A stretch of 64,000 nucleotides of DNA. It comes from Asterochloris sp. CNOR1 (lineage: Eukaryota; Chlorophyta; Trebouxiophyceae; Trebouxiales; Trebouxiaceae). This document shows positions 1 to 11,374 of the stretch, one piece after another. The stretch lies in assembly GCA_963969365.1 (NCBI GenBank), contig OZ017746.1, positions 2,914,001-2,978,000 on the forward strand. The letters are read 5' to 3'. Under the pieces are notes generated by a model, which was given only the letters and a program-made list of their open reading frames with translations, ran no database searches and was not told the origin of the DNA. How positions within the stretch are numbered: position 1 is the stretch's first letter; each line of letters starts with the position of its first letter. A program made the translations under genes and the position numbers.

Positions 1-2824
1 CCTCCTTGCCTGCTCATCCAAGCCTGTTCTGCAGGGATGTCCTGCTCAAAGAGATGCCTGCTGCGGGTGTGGAGCCCAAGCAAGCACACTGGCTGGCACT
101 GGCACAGATCCATGCTGTGCGCACGCCAGCTATTCTGCTGGTGCGTAGTTGCTGTGGACCCCTCTGTTGCGTCTTTTAGCAGTGTGAATGCTGGACTGCC
201 CGCCTCTGAAGACCGATGTTCAGCTCATCATCCTCTGTGACAAAACTGCAACTGGCAGTGCCCATGGCATCGTCCCTGATGTTTACCTTGATTCCGCAAA
301 AGCACTGCATTCACATGACCTCTGAAAAGTTTCTTAGGTCGCCATCTGCCTCACGGACTCTGCCTTCCTTGCGGTCAGACGACGCTGGAGGTCATGCAGC
401 AGGCTGGCTGCAAGCTAGAGGAGGACGTTAGGGCTGAGATCATCATGCTCTGCTATGTTAAGGCGCGACAGCCCGACATGGTGCTGGCAACCCTTCAGGA
501 CTTCATTGACGGTGGCGGGCAGGTGAGTGGCAGCAGGGTGCTTGCAGATGCTGAGCAGGTGGGCCTGGTGGATAGCAGAGCAAAGAGGCTGCCTTGTGCG
601 CTGCCAGGCATGTGCACGCCAACCTGCTGCTGTGCCAGAGCAACCAGCTCGGCTTGGCGGCGCTGCCAAGCATCCAAACTCCTGCGGCCAGCCATCCACC
701 TGTTTGCTCCCGCCCTCGCCATTACAGCTTTGGCACTGCTGGCCATGTGCCGGACATGCATATGTCTGTGTGGTGCTCACAGCCTGGACTCCACGTGCCT
801 CTCATTGATGCAGGCTTTCCATTTCCTTGAGGAGTCCAGCGCTGTCGAGCTGCATAGAGCCGTGAAGGGAGTGTGCACACGGTGGCGTGCCCTGCATGGG
901 CTTGGAAGATCTGCCGGGGCAGCCCCTGAGCTGCAGTTGTATGCGCGCAGGTCATCTCAACAGTCATGCCGAGCATGAGCAGCCTCTTGAGCTCTTGTCT
1001 GCACTTGCAGGTGTCCCCCTCTCACATCACCCTCACAGCCAGTGCCTGTGCTGATGCTGGGCAGCCGGCGGCCGTGCGCACCCTGATGCAGCAAGCTAAG
1101 GCTGCTGACCTCGGGACGGGGCAGTTCTTGTGGAGCGCGCTGGTGTCTGCCCACATAGCGGCAGGTGAAGCCAATAAGTGAGTCAGCTGATGTCGATCAG
1201 GATTGTGTGTGCTGATGCCTCTAACATCGCTTGAGGTGACAGGTCCTCTGGCTGTACAGGGCGCTGGCTGTCAGGGAAGAGATGGAAGGTACCCCACACG
1301 TCTTTGGGCAGATTGAGTACAACAAGGTCATGACGGCCTTTGTTCACCAGGGCGACTTTGCTGGCGCTCGCCACGTTTGGGCCGCCATGCAGCAGGGATC
1401 CTGGCATCTGCGGCAGCGCGACTACGGCGTGCTGGTGCAGAGTTGCTGCAGGCAAGGGGACCTGGAGGGCGCAGAGGTGGGCTCAGCCGTCTTGGGACTG
1501 AGGAGGTTCCCTCTGCAGGGCGTGAGGGGCAGGTGGGAAGGGAGCAGACAGGAGACTGCCTCGGGAACTGTCTGCATGGAACTCTAGGACCACGATCAAT
1601 TTGAGGCTCGCTGCGCCATCCATCTACATTTGTGCAACTACCTGAGTTGGACTACACGCTAGGTTCTGCGGCGCCCATCAAAGGCTGCACGCAGCCAGCA
1701 GCTGTTTCCCTGTACACTGCAGCAGCCAGCAGAGCCAGCAGGAGCAGAGGATAAGACGGCAGCTGCTGGCCACCAGGATCAGTATTGAGCAGCACACTAT
1801 TTGCCTGTTGCCAACACTGCTTGAACAGGGCAGCCCCAGCAATTTTTGCTAGGGCAGGCTGCACGCAAAAGGCAGATGGTCATGGTGCCTTGAGTGTCTC
1901 TGGCTTGATTTTGATGCTGAGACAGGCTGTGGCTGGCCGGCAGCCAGCCAGTGATTGCAGACTGCAGCAGCAAACCCTCATGTATGGCGTCAGTCAGCGG
2001 CACCAGCCCTGGACACTGCTGGGGCTGAGCAGCATCTGTGCTGGTGCAGGCTGTCATCAAGCAGATGCATGAGGCGGGCCTGGACGCAGGCTTTGTGGTG
2101 GAGCTGAACATGCTGGAAGCCACCATGAAACGCTGGGCAAGGCAGGGGCGTCCCGAGGGCAGCCCTGCCCTTGATGCAGCACAGAAGCACCTGGCAGCCG
2201 CCCTCAGATCCCAGAGTGCCCCCCAAAATTGTGCTCTGCACACACAGAGGTGTGTGTCACGGGGGTGCAGCGCTGGGGAAAGCAGCATGCCGAGTCAGGG
2301 TGACCCTCCTGCGTCACAGCTGCTTGAGAGAACGCAGTCAAGGACCTGAAGGGGCCCCTCTGGAGATTTGACATGTCTGTGTGCAGGCTGGCAGGCACCA
2401 CTTATACAGTGGTAGACCTGCATGGCTTTGCTTGCTGGAGCTCTCAGCTCGTCATCCTGCTTCGTTTTCAGCAGCTCATGGAGCAGTGGCGCAAGACACA
2501 ACAAGCCCCCTCTGTTCTGGTGAGAGACTCTTTGTAGAGGTGCCTGTCACCTGCCATCACTGAACCCTCCCTATTCCCGTGCAGATTGCCTTTGGGCTAG
2601 GGACCCATAGGAAGGCACCATTTGGGGGTTCACTGCGTCGTGTGGTGGCTCCATTCTTGAGTCAGTTTGTGCAGGTCACGCCTGTCTGGAACAATGGGGG
2701 GGCTGTGCGCATCAGGCAGGGCAACATGCACAAGCTGTTCCGCAGCTTCACAGAACAGTGCATGAGCTTTGATCCCCAAACTTTCTCACAATCTTTTGAG
2801 CAGAGCTACCCTGCTCGCCAATGA
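1..2824 (+). CDS. PPR-SMR protein, 5' truncated by window edge
   Basis: Pentatricopeptide-repeat protein ending in an Smr-like domain; plant relatives (the GUN1/pTAC2 type) act on plastid nucleic acids. Helical PPR pairs are visible near 38-130 (VLLKEMPAAGVEPKQAHW), 393-520 (EVMQQAGCKLEEDV), 1010-1180 and 1260-1475 (NKVMTAFVHQGDFAGARHVW). The C-terminal part has the Smr hallmark DLHG near 2417 and a later GLGTHRKAPFGGSLRR exon (about 2585-2655), matching the Smr G-x-G-x-H plus basic stretch. The stop is at 2822-2824. At least eight exons with GTGAG-type donors. The 1160-1260 intron junction (leftover AA joined to G) rejoins ANK and ALAVREEM in frame. The start lies outside the window. Plastid or mitochondrial targeting cannot be judged. 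The exact exon list between 560 and 1000 and between 1480 and 2040 is uncertain. Confidence 0.75.
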
Positions 2825-3418
2825 ACACACTCAATCGCAGTTATGTCATTTCATGCATTTCATTGTCTCCCTGAGTTGCATCCCTGCCTCCCTGCCTCTG
2901 CACTCCTGCAGCTGATGCCCTTGGATTGACTGCATTGACTTGCTGCAGTCAATCGAGTTGCTAGTTCAGTGGTATGTTAGGTCAATGCCAAACAATTTTT
3001 GCCTGCACGAGCTGACGTGAGGAGGGGGCCATGACGGCACCTGATCAGATGCCACATCACGCCCATCGCTTCGTGCCCATTGAAAATTGACATTGCTGTG
3101 ACATCAATGACAACCTGACTGCTTGCAATGGATCAGCAACCAATCGACACATTGCCGCAGCCATCAGCACACCCTTGCAGTAGGCTGGCCTTCTGTTCCA
3201 GTGATGGTCTGCAACAGCAGTTAGGCCAGTCTGGAAATCCTCTTATCTTGCTGGACGCATATGCAGCAGACTGCCAGTTGCCCAGGGGCCATGCGCACGC
3301 ACTCCACACTGCAGTTCAGAAGCAAGAAATGGCTGCCAGGTGCGTGGCAGTGCAAGTCAGGCACAGGAGCTGACTGCTGACAGGCACCCCTGCCAGCTGG
3401 CCCTCTTGTCCCAAGGCA
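2825..3418. other. Intergenic region between PPR-SMR and carrier genes
   Basis: This is 594 bp holding the 3' region of the PPR-SMR gene, a perfect inverted repeat (2924-2954), and the likely 5' region of the carrier. An open stretch at 3128-3373 has no recognisable domain and could be a 5' exon or leader of the carrier. Confidence 0.5.
2924..2954. repeat. Perfect 11-bp inverted repeat
   Basis: GATTGACTGCA (2924-2934) is followed by 9 nt and then its exact reverse complement (2944-2954). It lies 100 bp past the PPR-SMR stop, so it would form a hairpin in the 3' UTR or flank. Confidence 0.7.
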
Positions 3419-6098
3419 TTGCCTGACAGGTTGGCTGGGTCATCTGGCTGCAGCGCTCAAAACATGCTCGCCTTTGTTGAAAGACGTGATGTGGAGCTGG
3501 AACGGGCCTTCTCAGCTTTGAGCACAACAGAGCCTGGCGTCATCCGGCCACAGGAGCTTGCACAGGCGCTGGCAGGCACAACCGCAGGTCAGCTTGACTT
3601 AGCCTCAACTGCTAGGCTGCATGGCGGACGCAATGCAATTTGATGACCCTCATTTAGCTCAGCGAGCTGTCCTGCGGGCCCTCATTCAGCTCAATGAGTG
3701 TAAGGAGTGAGTGGTTCCTTGCCAGCATGCATCGATGGAGCGGAGCTGCTCGCCAGACTGCTCTGCATGGCTGCAGAGCAGGCTCAGGGCTTCCACAGAT
3801 TCCAGTGCACACCTGGTGGAGTGCGGCAGTTGGCTGCCAGGCTGGTGGACCGTGGCAGCGTGACGAGGCCCCAGTGGCAGCAGTTCTTCCAGGTGCTGCC
3901 CTCGACCAGCATGATGGGCGACTACTGGCTCACCTCCAGTTGCAGCAGGGAGGAGGGCTGCAGGAGCGAGATCATCGATGTGCCTCAGGTGTGTGCATGC
4001 GAGGCCGCCTTTCCCATGCCTGCTGCAGACTTCCAGCCTGTGCAGGGCAGGGACCGCTTTCATGCTGGGCCCTGCTAGCCGTGCCTCTGCCAGCAGCCTG
4101 CTTTTGTCAGGGCATGCAATGGGTCATGCCAGCCTGTGTGACATGCCAGCATGTGTGTTTGGTCACTCAAGTTAGACACAAGACGAGGATCCAGATGGAA
4201 GCACCCCATGCCTCCTGCAGGCCCAGTGGCGCACCCTGCTGGCTGGGGCGGCAGCAGGCATCCTCTCGCGCACAGCCACCGCCCCGCTGGAAACGCTGCG
4301 TGTGCAGGCAATGATTGCCCCTGCAGCCTCTGTGTCAGGGCACCACAGGGTGCCGACAGCAGGGCGGCAGCTGCACGCCTCTGCCAAAGCAGGCCTGGCA
4401 GCCTCCCACCCAGCCACACTGCTGGGACGGGCTGGAGCTGCTGCCGGCGCCCTCGCCAATCGCCCTGCTGCAGCCTCTGGTGTGCTCACAGCCCCACAGG
4501 CAGCGCAGCAGGCCCAGCAGCTCCTGCTGCGCCCTGTCCAGAAGCCGCTGCGGCTCATGGGCCGCCTGTGGCAGGCTGCTGTGCTGATTGTTGGCCGTGA
4601 TGGCTGGAAGGGCTTGTATCGCGGCAATGGGCTCAACACTCTACGAGCCGGCCCACAGAAGGCTTTCGACTGGTTCTTCTTTGAGACCTACAGGGTGAGG
4701 AAAGGGAGCATTGACTGTCACCACCTGTGCACTGCCAGTGCTGTCTGCTGGCACAGTTGGCCACTGGCCAACATGCTGTCTGCTGCACAGAGTCAAAGCA
4801 TGTATCAGGCCCAACAAGGCAGCACCTGCAACAGGCTAATGGCAGCATGAAGCAATTTGGTTTTGTCGTCCCCAGCTCTTTACCTTCTTCTGATGCTGAT
4901 GTAGGCCCTGCCATGCAGGGTCTGCTGCATGCCCACTTTGGCCCCACCACATCTGCAACCCTAGCTGCGGCTGGCCTGGCAGGGACTACCACCTGCGTCA
5001 TGCTGCACCCCCTGGAAGTCGCACGCACACACCTCACTGCGGACACCGCACACCGGTTCCGCGGGCCAGTGCATGCCATGAGCACCCTGCTGCGCACGGG
5101 TGGCCTGCCAGCCCTGTATCGTGGGCTGCAGCCCAGCATGATGGCTATTGTGCCTGAGGCAGCTGTTGTTTACGGCAAGTGCCTGCAGGGTGCCAGCATG
5201 CATGCATCAGGGGTGGACAGTCCTCTGGTGCCCACCAGGAGTGCAGCCATTGTGCTCTGAAGCTGCTGCTGCAATGTTTGAGTTGCTGGGATGTCAGCAT
5301 GCCTCAGGGCTCACCGCACAGGACAATTTGCCAGCATGCTTACCACAGTAGGCTGCTGTTGTGTTACTGGACGCCCTGGGCCACGCCATGCATGGACTGG
5401 AAGCTTGAGGTTCTTGTGCTGGGGCTTCAACTGATGAAAGGGTTACTGCAATAGTTGCGACTGCTGTGCAGGTGCCTTCGATGTCCTCAAGGTACAGTAT
5501 CGGCGCCGGCATGGCAGGGAGCCAGGGGTAGCCATGACCCTCGCTTTTGGGGTGGTCTCTGCCTGGGCGGGGCAATCACTCTCCTTCCCCATTGAGGCAG
5601 TTGCACGGCGCATGCAGGTCAGCCAGCCTGCTGTGCCTTGTGGAAGGGTGTAGCAGCATTCTTGGCAATTGGCATGTCACTGCCCACAGGCCTCTGCAGC
5701 TGCCAGGCGGAGCCTCGGCATTGCAGGGTGGTTGAGCCTGAGGACACTGGTGAGAAAGTACAGCTATGCTTTCACACTCATGAACCCTGCTGCAGGTGTC
5801 GCAAGGGCAGGCCAGCATTCAGACTGTGCTCAGACAGGCTTCGAAGCAGCCTGGCGGACTGCTCAGTTTGTATGCTGGATATGCACCAGCAGTTCTGCGC
5901 ATGATCCCAATGGCTTTGGTATCTTTTGGCACCTACGGATTTGTGCAGGGGTGGCTCAGCGAGCTGGCAATTCAGCAGGCCACCAGAAGGGCAGCAAATG
6001 ACCGCATGGAGTTATTGCAGAGCATAGGCCGCAGCATGCAGGACCAGCTTCAGAGCAGTCAGCAGGACGTAAGCAGAGCCATGTATGCAAGACACTGA
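3419..6098 (+). CDS. Mitochondrial carrier (MCF) with degenerate EF-hand-like N-terminus
   Basis: Inner-membrane solute carrier of the SLC25 fold. All three repeats carry the P-x-[DE]-x-x-[KR] signature: PLETLR (repeat 1, exon 4221-4694), PLEVAR (repeat 2, about 4900-5174) and PIEAVAR (repeat 3, 5472-5617). The last exon starts at 5796 and runs to the stop at 6096-6098. Upstream exons (3450-4000) resemble a Ca2+-binding regulatory arm as in ATP-Mg/Pi carriers, but no EF loop is intact. Repeat 1 carries about 80 extra Ala/Gln-rich residues between PLETLR and GLYRGN, in the matrix-loop position. Intron 5175-5471 has a GC donor (TACG|GCAAGT) and rejoins as YGAFDVLK. The substrate cannot be called. 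The start is tentative. The gene ends 42 bp from the stop of the opposing EMAPII gene. Confidence 0.8.
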
Positions 6099-6140
6099 CT
6101 GGCTTGACCAACATTTCATCATTTTGTTCCTCTTAGACTA

Positions 6141-7468
6141 TCACGAAATCCCGCTATTGCTCAGTGTAGCAGCTGTCACAGGCCCTTGTGATGTCATCAT
6201 CACATGCCCCTGATATGCAGCCTGGCAGCTCTCGTTTGTTCTGAGCTCTGGCTGCACTTCCTCCCACATCTTCTTCTTTTGGACCTGCATCCATTAAAAC
6301 CCAGGCATACTTGTCTAGCAAGGCTCTTGCACAATCGCACTGCTGGTACTAACCTGCATCAGGACAGCAGCTCCACACCCCCTCACCTTATTGGGAGTCT
6401 CAGCCTCAGGCTGGCCGGCTGGGCCCCCCTGGCTAAAGAAGACACGCTCCCCAACCTGGGCACCCTCTGGAGGGGTGAGGGGTTCCACCTGGTCATGTGT
6501 CTCGTTGGAGGCGCACAGCAGCATGCCATGCGACTTGATGCCGCGCATGTTGCGCGCCTTCAGGTTGCACAGCACAATGACAGGGCGATCCTGCACAGAC
6601 AGACCGAAGGTGACTGGCTCATGCTGACTGTGTTGTGCCTGACAACATATGATGGCGCAGCAGATACACCATATGTTTCCACGTCTCTCCTTCCCCGGAG
6701 TGAGGCTTGGAAGCTTGCCAGCTGCATGTTCAGGAGGCAAAGCTGCCACTGGCCCAACATGGCAGACTGTTGAGACAGTCCAACAGGTGACTGCCCTGCG
6801 ATATCGGCGGCAAGTCAGAGGGAAGCAGTGTTGCTGTGGGCGCAGCTTCCAAACCTGCATCTGCTCCAGTGGCACAAACTTGACCAGCCCACTGACGATG
6901 GTCCTGGGCTCCTCTTCGCCCACCTCCACTTGTTCAACATAAAGGCTGCAGGTCAGAAGGCAGCATGGGGCAGGCTCTTCGAGCCAAGTCGCAAGGATGG
7001 ATAAGTCTGGATGCTGCACGTGAACCCGCCCAGCAAGCCTAGATGGCCTTGTGCTACAGGTATGCAGCTGACGATGACCAGGCCTGGTGTGGCTTACATG
7101 CCCAGCAGGGGTGGCCGACCTGTCTGCATCTGGATGCAGCTCAGCCTTCAAGACTCTGCCAATACGAATGTCCATTCTGTCAACATCCAGCGCTGCCGCT
7201 GCAGGAGCTGCTTCTGCACCTGGAGATGAGCACTGTTCTGGCACAAGGCAGCAACGAGAGTCACGCGGCTGCCGAGCACAGACTTGCCTCTAGCATCCTG
7301 CTCCACAGCAGCAGAGCAGCACGTCTGCAGGGGGCGCCTGCACTGGTGGGCTCCATGCCTGCTGCGTGGGAGGGCAGCAGATGGCAAGCAAGATTGTTGC
7401 GTGCTTCTGAGATGCTGTAAACATCCAGTGCATCTCAGAGCTGTCTTCAGCGTCTGCTGAGCGAACAT
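6141..7468 (-). CDS. EMAPII/Arc1-type tRNA-binding OB-fold protein, organelle-type leader
   Basis: C-terminal tRNA-binding module of the AIMP1/EMAPII type, which delivers tRNA to synthetases. Five exons (7288-7468, 7120-7198, 6855-6945, 6387-6590, 6141-6284) join without a frame break into 232 residues. Hallmarks: LDVDRMDIRIGRVLKAELHP, SLYVEQVEVG, TIVSGLVKFVPLEQMQ, VIVLCNLKARNMRG, then QKKKMWEEVQPELRTNESC and a final LSNSGIS, the conserved EMAPII end. The first 55 residues are rich in Arg, Ser, Cys and Ala with no acidic residue, typical of a transit peptide, so an organellar site is inferred. Intron 1 has a GC donor (AGAG|GCAAGT). Unlike longer animal and plant relatives there is no N-terminal domain beyond the leader. 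Gene symbol left blank because several paralogue names are possible. Confidence 0.9.
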
Positions 7469-7548
7469 GGCTGCGGCAATGTCAGATAGGACCTAGGCGG
7501 ATGTCTGATACTACAATTGCTGACCTACCTGCCTAGCTGACTGCCCCC
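7469..7548. promoter_or_regulatory. 80-bp shared promoter interval, EMAPII / EF-P
   Basis: Start codons of two divergent translation-related genes face away from each other across 80 bp, which must hold both 5' UTRs and core promoters unless transcripts start inside the opposite gene. No TATA box is evident. Confidence 0.6.
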
Positions 7549-9478
7549 ATGTCGAGGGCAAGGTCAGTCTCCAGGGTCAGCCAGTTCCTCCTGTCAGGCC
7601 GGCAACAGTCCGACACATGCTATGTACCAGCTGCGGCTGCACTGCAAATGCTGCACGTCAGGGGACTGAAGAAGCAGGCCAATGAGGTGTGGCACAGTAA
7701 AGGAGTGACTGGCCAGCCGTCGTCAAACTTGACATTGACAGTCCGATCCATCTTACAATGGCATGCAGGTGCGCCCTGGCAATGTTCTGGAGATGAAGGG
7801 GCGCTTGCTGCAGGTCATGAAGTTCCAGCACACTCAGGGGGCTGGGCGCCAGCTGGGGAATGTGCAGGCAAGCTTGCATGCAGGCACGACATCAAGCAAC
7901 ACCTTCCAGATGCCCTGCACCCACAGGTGTCTGGCCTCAGTTTTGGCCAGCTACAAACTGCTGTCCCCTGGATGCAGCTTGAGCATCGGAGCCTGGCAGC
8001 AGGCGGGGCCGGTGCAGAACTCTGTTTGTAGCTTGTGTTCTGGCAGCGGAGCTCTGGCAGGACATCCCACAGCATGTGCTCGACTGCAAGACTCTGGCCT
8101 GTCACACAACAAATCTCCCCCTCTGCTTACAGCTTGAGCTGCGCGACCTGAAATCTGGCAGCCGGCAAAATGAGCGGCTGCGCTCGTATGACCAGGTGGA
8201 GGTCATCCGCTTGGAGCAGCAGTCCTACACATATCTGTATGAAGAAGGTGGGGCCTGTGTTGGAGCTGGGGGCTGCGGGCTCCATTGCCGTCTGGTCTGC
8301 TCACCTGCGCTACTGTATCACATGGTTGCTAAGGCTGTGCCGCTGCAGCAGGGTCTATGTTGAATGCTCGGCAGTTACAGCTTCATGGTGCACTTCACAG
8401 CCCGGCCTGTGTCAGGCTGTCTCACGCAGGCCGCATAAGCAAGCAGCACAAGGCTGGCTGTGCTGTGCCTTTCTGCAGCTGCACCTGAAGGGCTCAAGGC
8501 ATGGCTGGGTTGAGTGTGCATTCAGGATGCAGGGGCTGCACTGTGCACCTGTGGATGCTGCCTGCAGTTCTGCACCATATGCACATCTGCAGCGTGTATC
8601 ATTGAGTGATTGAAGAGCAGCCTTCCGGCCTGATGGGCACCTGGATTGCCCTGTTCAGGCTCACAGGTCCACTTGATGCACGCTGACACATACGAGCAGG
8701 AGACAGTGGACAAGGTCCTCTTTGGGGAGCAGGCGAAGTTGCTGGCTGATGGCATGGAGGTCATCTTGGAGCTTCATGAGGGCCAGGCACTGTCTGGTGA
8801 GCAGCCTGGCAGGGTACAGCCAGATGTCTGACGAGCTTGCATCTCAGGGGCTGTGCCGCCCGTCACCCTTGTGCTTTGCACAGTGCATGGCATGCAGCCT
8901 TGCATTGCATGCTGATGCACTTTCAAAGCTGCAAGACAAGGCAATTGCACAGCCCTCTGCCTGCTCTGCAGGCGGATGGCGGGTGCCCAATGTGCAGTGC
9001 ACAGGCATGCTGCAAGCTGCAGGCTTGCTCCTCTGCCTCCAGGGCAGGCATTTTGCATGTGATCCTATATGAGAAGGATGAGCCAGGGCGCTTATCCATG
9101 CTCATTAGAATGGAATCCACAGGCCCTGCCTGTGCCTGCAGGCCGGCTGCCCACACATGTGACCCTTAGGGTGGAGACAGCTGACCCCTACGTCCAGGGG
9201 GACCGGGTTTCCCCGCAGTATAAGCCCGCAACCATCACAGGGGGCACCATCATTCAGGTGCCGCCGGCACTGCACATGCTGGCGGTGCCTTTGCACTGCC
9301 CCAGTACGTTGTTTGTGCACATGGTGTGACTCTGAGGCAGGCGCAGTTGTGCATGATCGAAGCTCCATGCCCCGCCAACAAGAAATTAGGGTACCTGCAG
9401 GTGCCGCCGTTTGTGATGGCTGGCGAGAGCATCATTGTGGACACCCGCAACAGCACCTTTGTGAAGCGCGTGGGGTAG
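7549..9478 (+). CDS. Elongation factor P, probably mitochondrial paralogue
   Basis: Translation factor that relieves ribosome stalling at the E site. Six exons (7549-7686, 7769-7867, 8133-8247, 8659-8796, 9142-9257, 9401-9478) give 227 residues with all phases matching. Domain I follows a basic N-terminal extension (MSRARSVSRVSQF) and has ANEVRPGNVLEMKGRLLQV. Domain II has YLYEEGSQVHLMHADTYEQ. Domain III has LRVETADPYVQGDRV, ATITGGTIIQVP and the C-terminal VDTRNSTFVKRVG, close to the bacterial VDTR-x-G-x-Y motif. Spacing to E. coli EF-P is conserved throughout. The loop-tip residue equivalent to modified Lys34 is Arg (residue 73, in GAGRQLG). Intron 2 uses a GC donor (GTGCAG|GCAAGC). Intron 5 is bounded by the same 12-mer on both sides. 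Plastid targeting is the alternative to mitochondrial. Confidence 0.92.
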
Positions 9479-9773
9479 CTGTGGCTCGCGGGCTCCTGCT
9501 GTGGTGGGCCACACAGATGGCAGACACCAACAGAGGCCGGAGTGCCTGCACAGGGGCAATAAAGTGACCCTGCCCAGCAGAGGCATGGCAGTTATTGAAG
9601 CGGCTGCTGCACTTGGGGGGCTGCAGCCTCAGCGGAAGAGATTGGCCTGACCTGATTCCAACTTCATCTGCATGAACACTCAGCCCTGCCAGCAAGCAGG
9701 TCTCCTCATCTTCAGTGTATGCTGGATGGGCATGAGATACTTGCACTTCATCCTCTGTTCAGTGGCAGTGCAG

Positions 9774-10962
9774 ATGTCCAAGAGTGAAGAGCAACGAATA
9801 TATACTACTTTCGGTAAGCTCGGCCCCACATTCCAGAGCAAGTGGACTACCACGCACTTATGTGCAGTCTTCAGACCCAATCTGTGTCCTTGCCAGACCT
9901 CATGGTCTGACGGTATGGCACCGATGTATTTTGGATTTCAAACTCTTCAGAGACGAGCTTGCTTCTGCATCATCAGCCATGTGCAGAAGCAGCAGCAACA
10001 GGGTTGAATGGGTCTGCCCTGGCTTTGTCACATGAGGAGGCATCGCCTCAGGAACAGTCTGGATATCCTGCTCAAGGTGTCGTATACTGGCTCCAAGTGC
10101 TGGCCTTTGCGACTTCCATTGTGCCTTTGCTCAACTTTATGCAGAGCCATCCTGCTCCTGTATTTACTGCTTCACCTAGTTGTAAAAGTGAACTGCTGAA
10201 ACGCTGTCTTGCAGCGTAGGGTCTCAATGTCTTCCATCTGCAAGCAGGGGCTGGCTGACAGACAGCCCTGTGCCAATTCATGAAAGCTTATGCATGCTTG
10301 CCAAGGTGATGTGATTCTTGTGGGGACCTATCAGCCCCAAAAAGGTGCTGACAGGCATGACAGCTGCAGGTGAAAGATGGCAGATCAAGGGGGAGCCTCG
10401 GCTGTTGCTCATCTGCAATCCTGTCCAGAGTGTGACTGCCATGTTGTTGTTCTAGGCAGTGTTTGATGGCACACCCAACAAGTATCCCCAGGCTCTGGTG
10501 TACCCTGCTAGCTTTGATGCATTGCAAGAAGGTGGCAGCTCAGGCAGCGCCATGAGGGGCTGTTGGCGGGAAGTTCAGCTTTCACATACATGCAGATGCC
10601 TGGCTTTACCAAAGTGTACACCATGCAAATTACAGTTAGTACAAAAGAGGCCAAGCACTGCACAAGTCCCTGGCACACACTGGCTGCAGCAGCCACAGGT
10701 AAAGACTTGCGATGGGCTGCTACACAAGCCAGACACTCAAGGACATGCAGCATCTGCAACTCAGCTGCAGCCATGTAAGACGAGCAGCACATCTTGGTGC
10801 ACAACCCCCAGCTTGATTATCTGATCACCTGTCTACCAGCCAGGACAGCCTTTGGCAGACCTCTTTGGTGCAGCACTGCTTCAGCAATACCTTAGCGCTT
10901 TTGCTCTCTTCGAATCTGTGGGTTGTCTTTGGCCCGTGCAGTGCGGCCTTTGTAGGACGTAG
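9774..10962 (+). CDS. Unidentified multi-exon protein
   Basis: Not recognised. Several stretches read as protein and have good splice sites. Exon 9774-9813 starts at an ATG (MSKSEEQRIYTTF) and ends at a GTAAGC donor. It joins in phase to an exon at 9836 reading EQVDYHALMCSLQTQSVSLP. Further coding-like stretches: MRRHRLRNSLDILLK before a donor near 10077, VFDGTPNKYPQALVYPASFD from 10459, EQHILVHNPQLDYLI near 10780-10822, and a final exon with ADLFGAALLQQYLSAFALFE ending at the TAG at 10960-10962. The joins between the later exons are unresolved, and the first ATG may be internal because it follows a CAG acceptor. Not part of EF-P, whose stop is at 9478, nor of PEX3, whose start is at 11375. 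Confidence 0.4.
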
Positions 10963-11374
10963 CTCCCAGGATTCTCAAGCTGTGCACACCCTGTCTCATG
11001 GGTGGGAGAGACCAGGCAGTGGAGGACTGGTGCCTAGGAACCCGCAGGTCTCTGAGACTTCAACAGCAGATTGCGGATGCCAGGTTGCATAGTGTAGAGG
11101 CCACACTCAGCCTTGCACATTGAGTGACCAAGCAAGGCTGCTGACTCCTCACTATCAGAGGCTGATCTTGGGAGCAGGGAGCCTATGCCTCAACTCCCTG
11201 GCAGACCCACTCCCTTTTTTGCACATTGCGCGGCTGGCTGATTGTGGCAAGGTAGATCCAGCAGAATGTATGCAGGAATCAAGAGGTGAGAAAGGCCATA
11301 GCTGGAGGCATGGCCGTGTAGCAGATTTGCACCTCATTGCAAGTGCCTGGATCATGTGTGCCAGGAGCGATGCA

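Noticed and set aside
394-978. Single long ORF taken as one exon
   Set aside because: Only its first part (to about 520) matches PPR sequence and it contains a clear GTGAGT donor; the rest is intron read-through.
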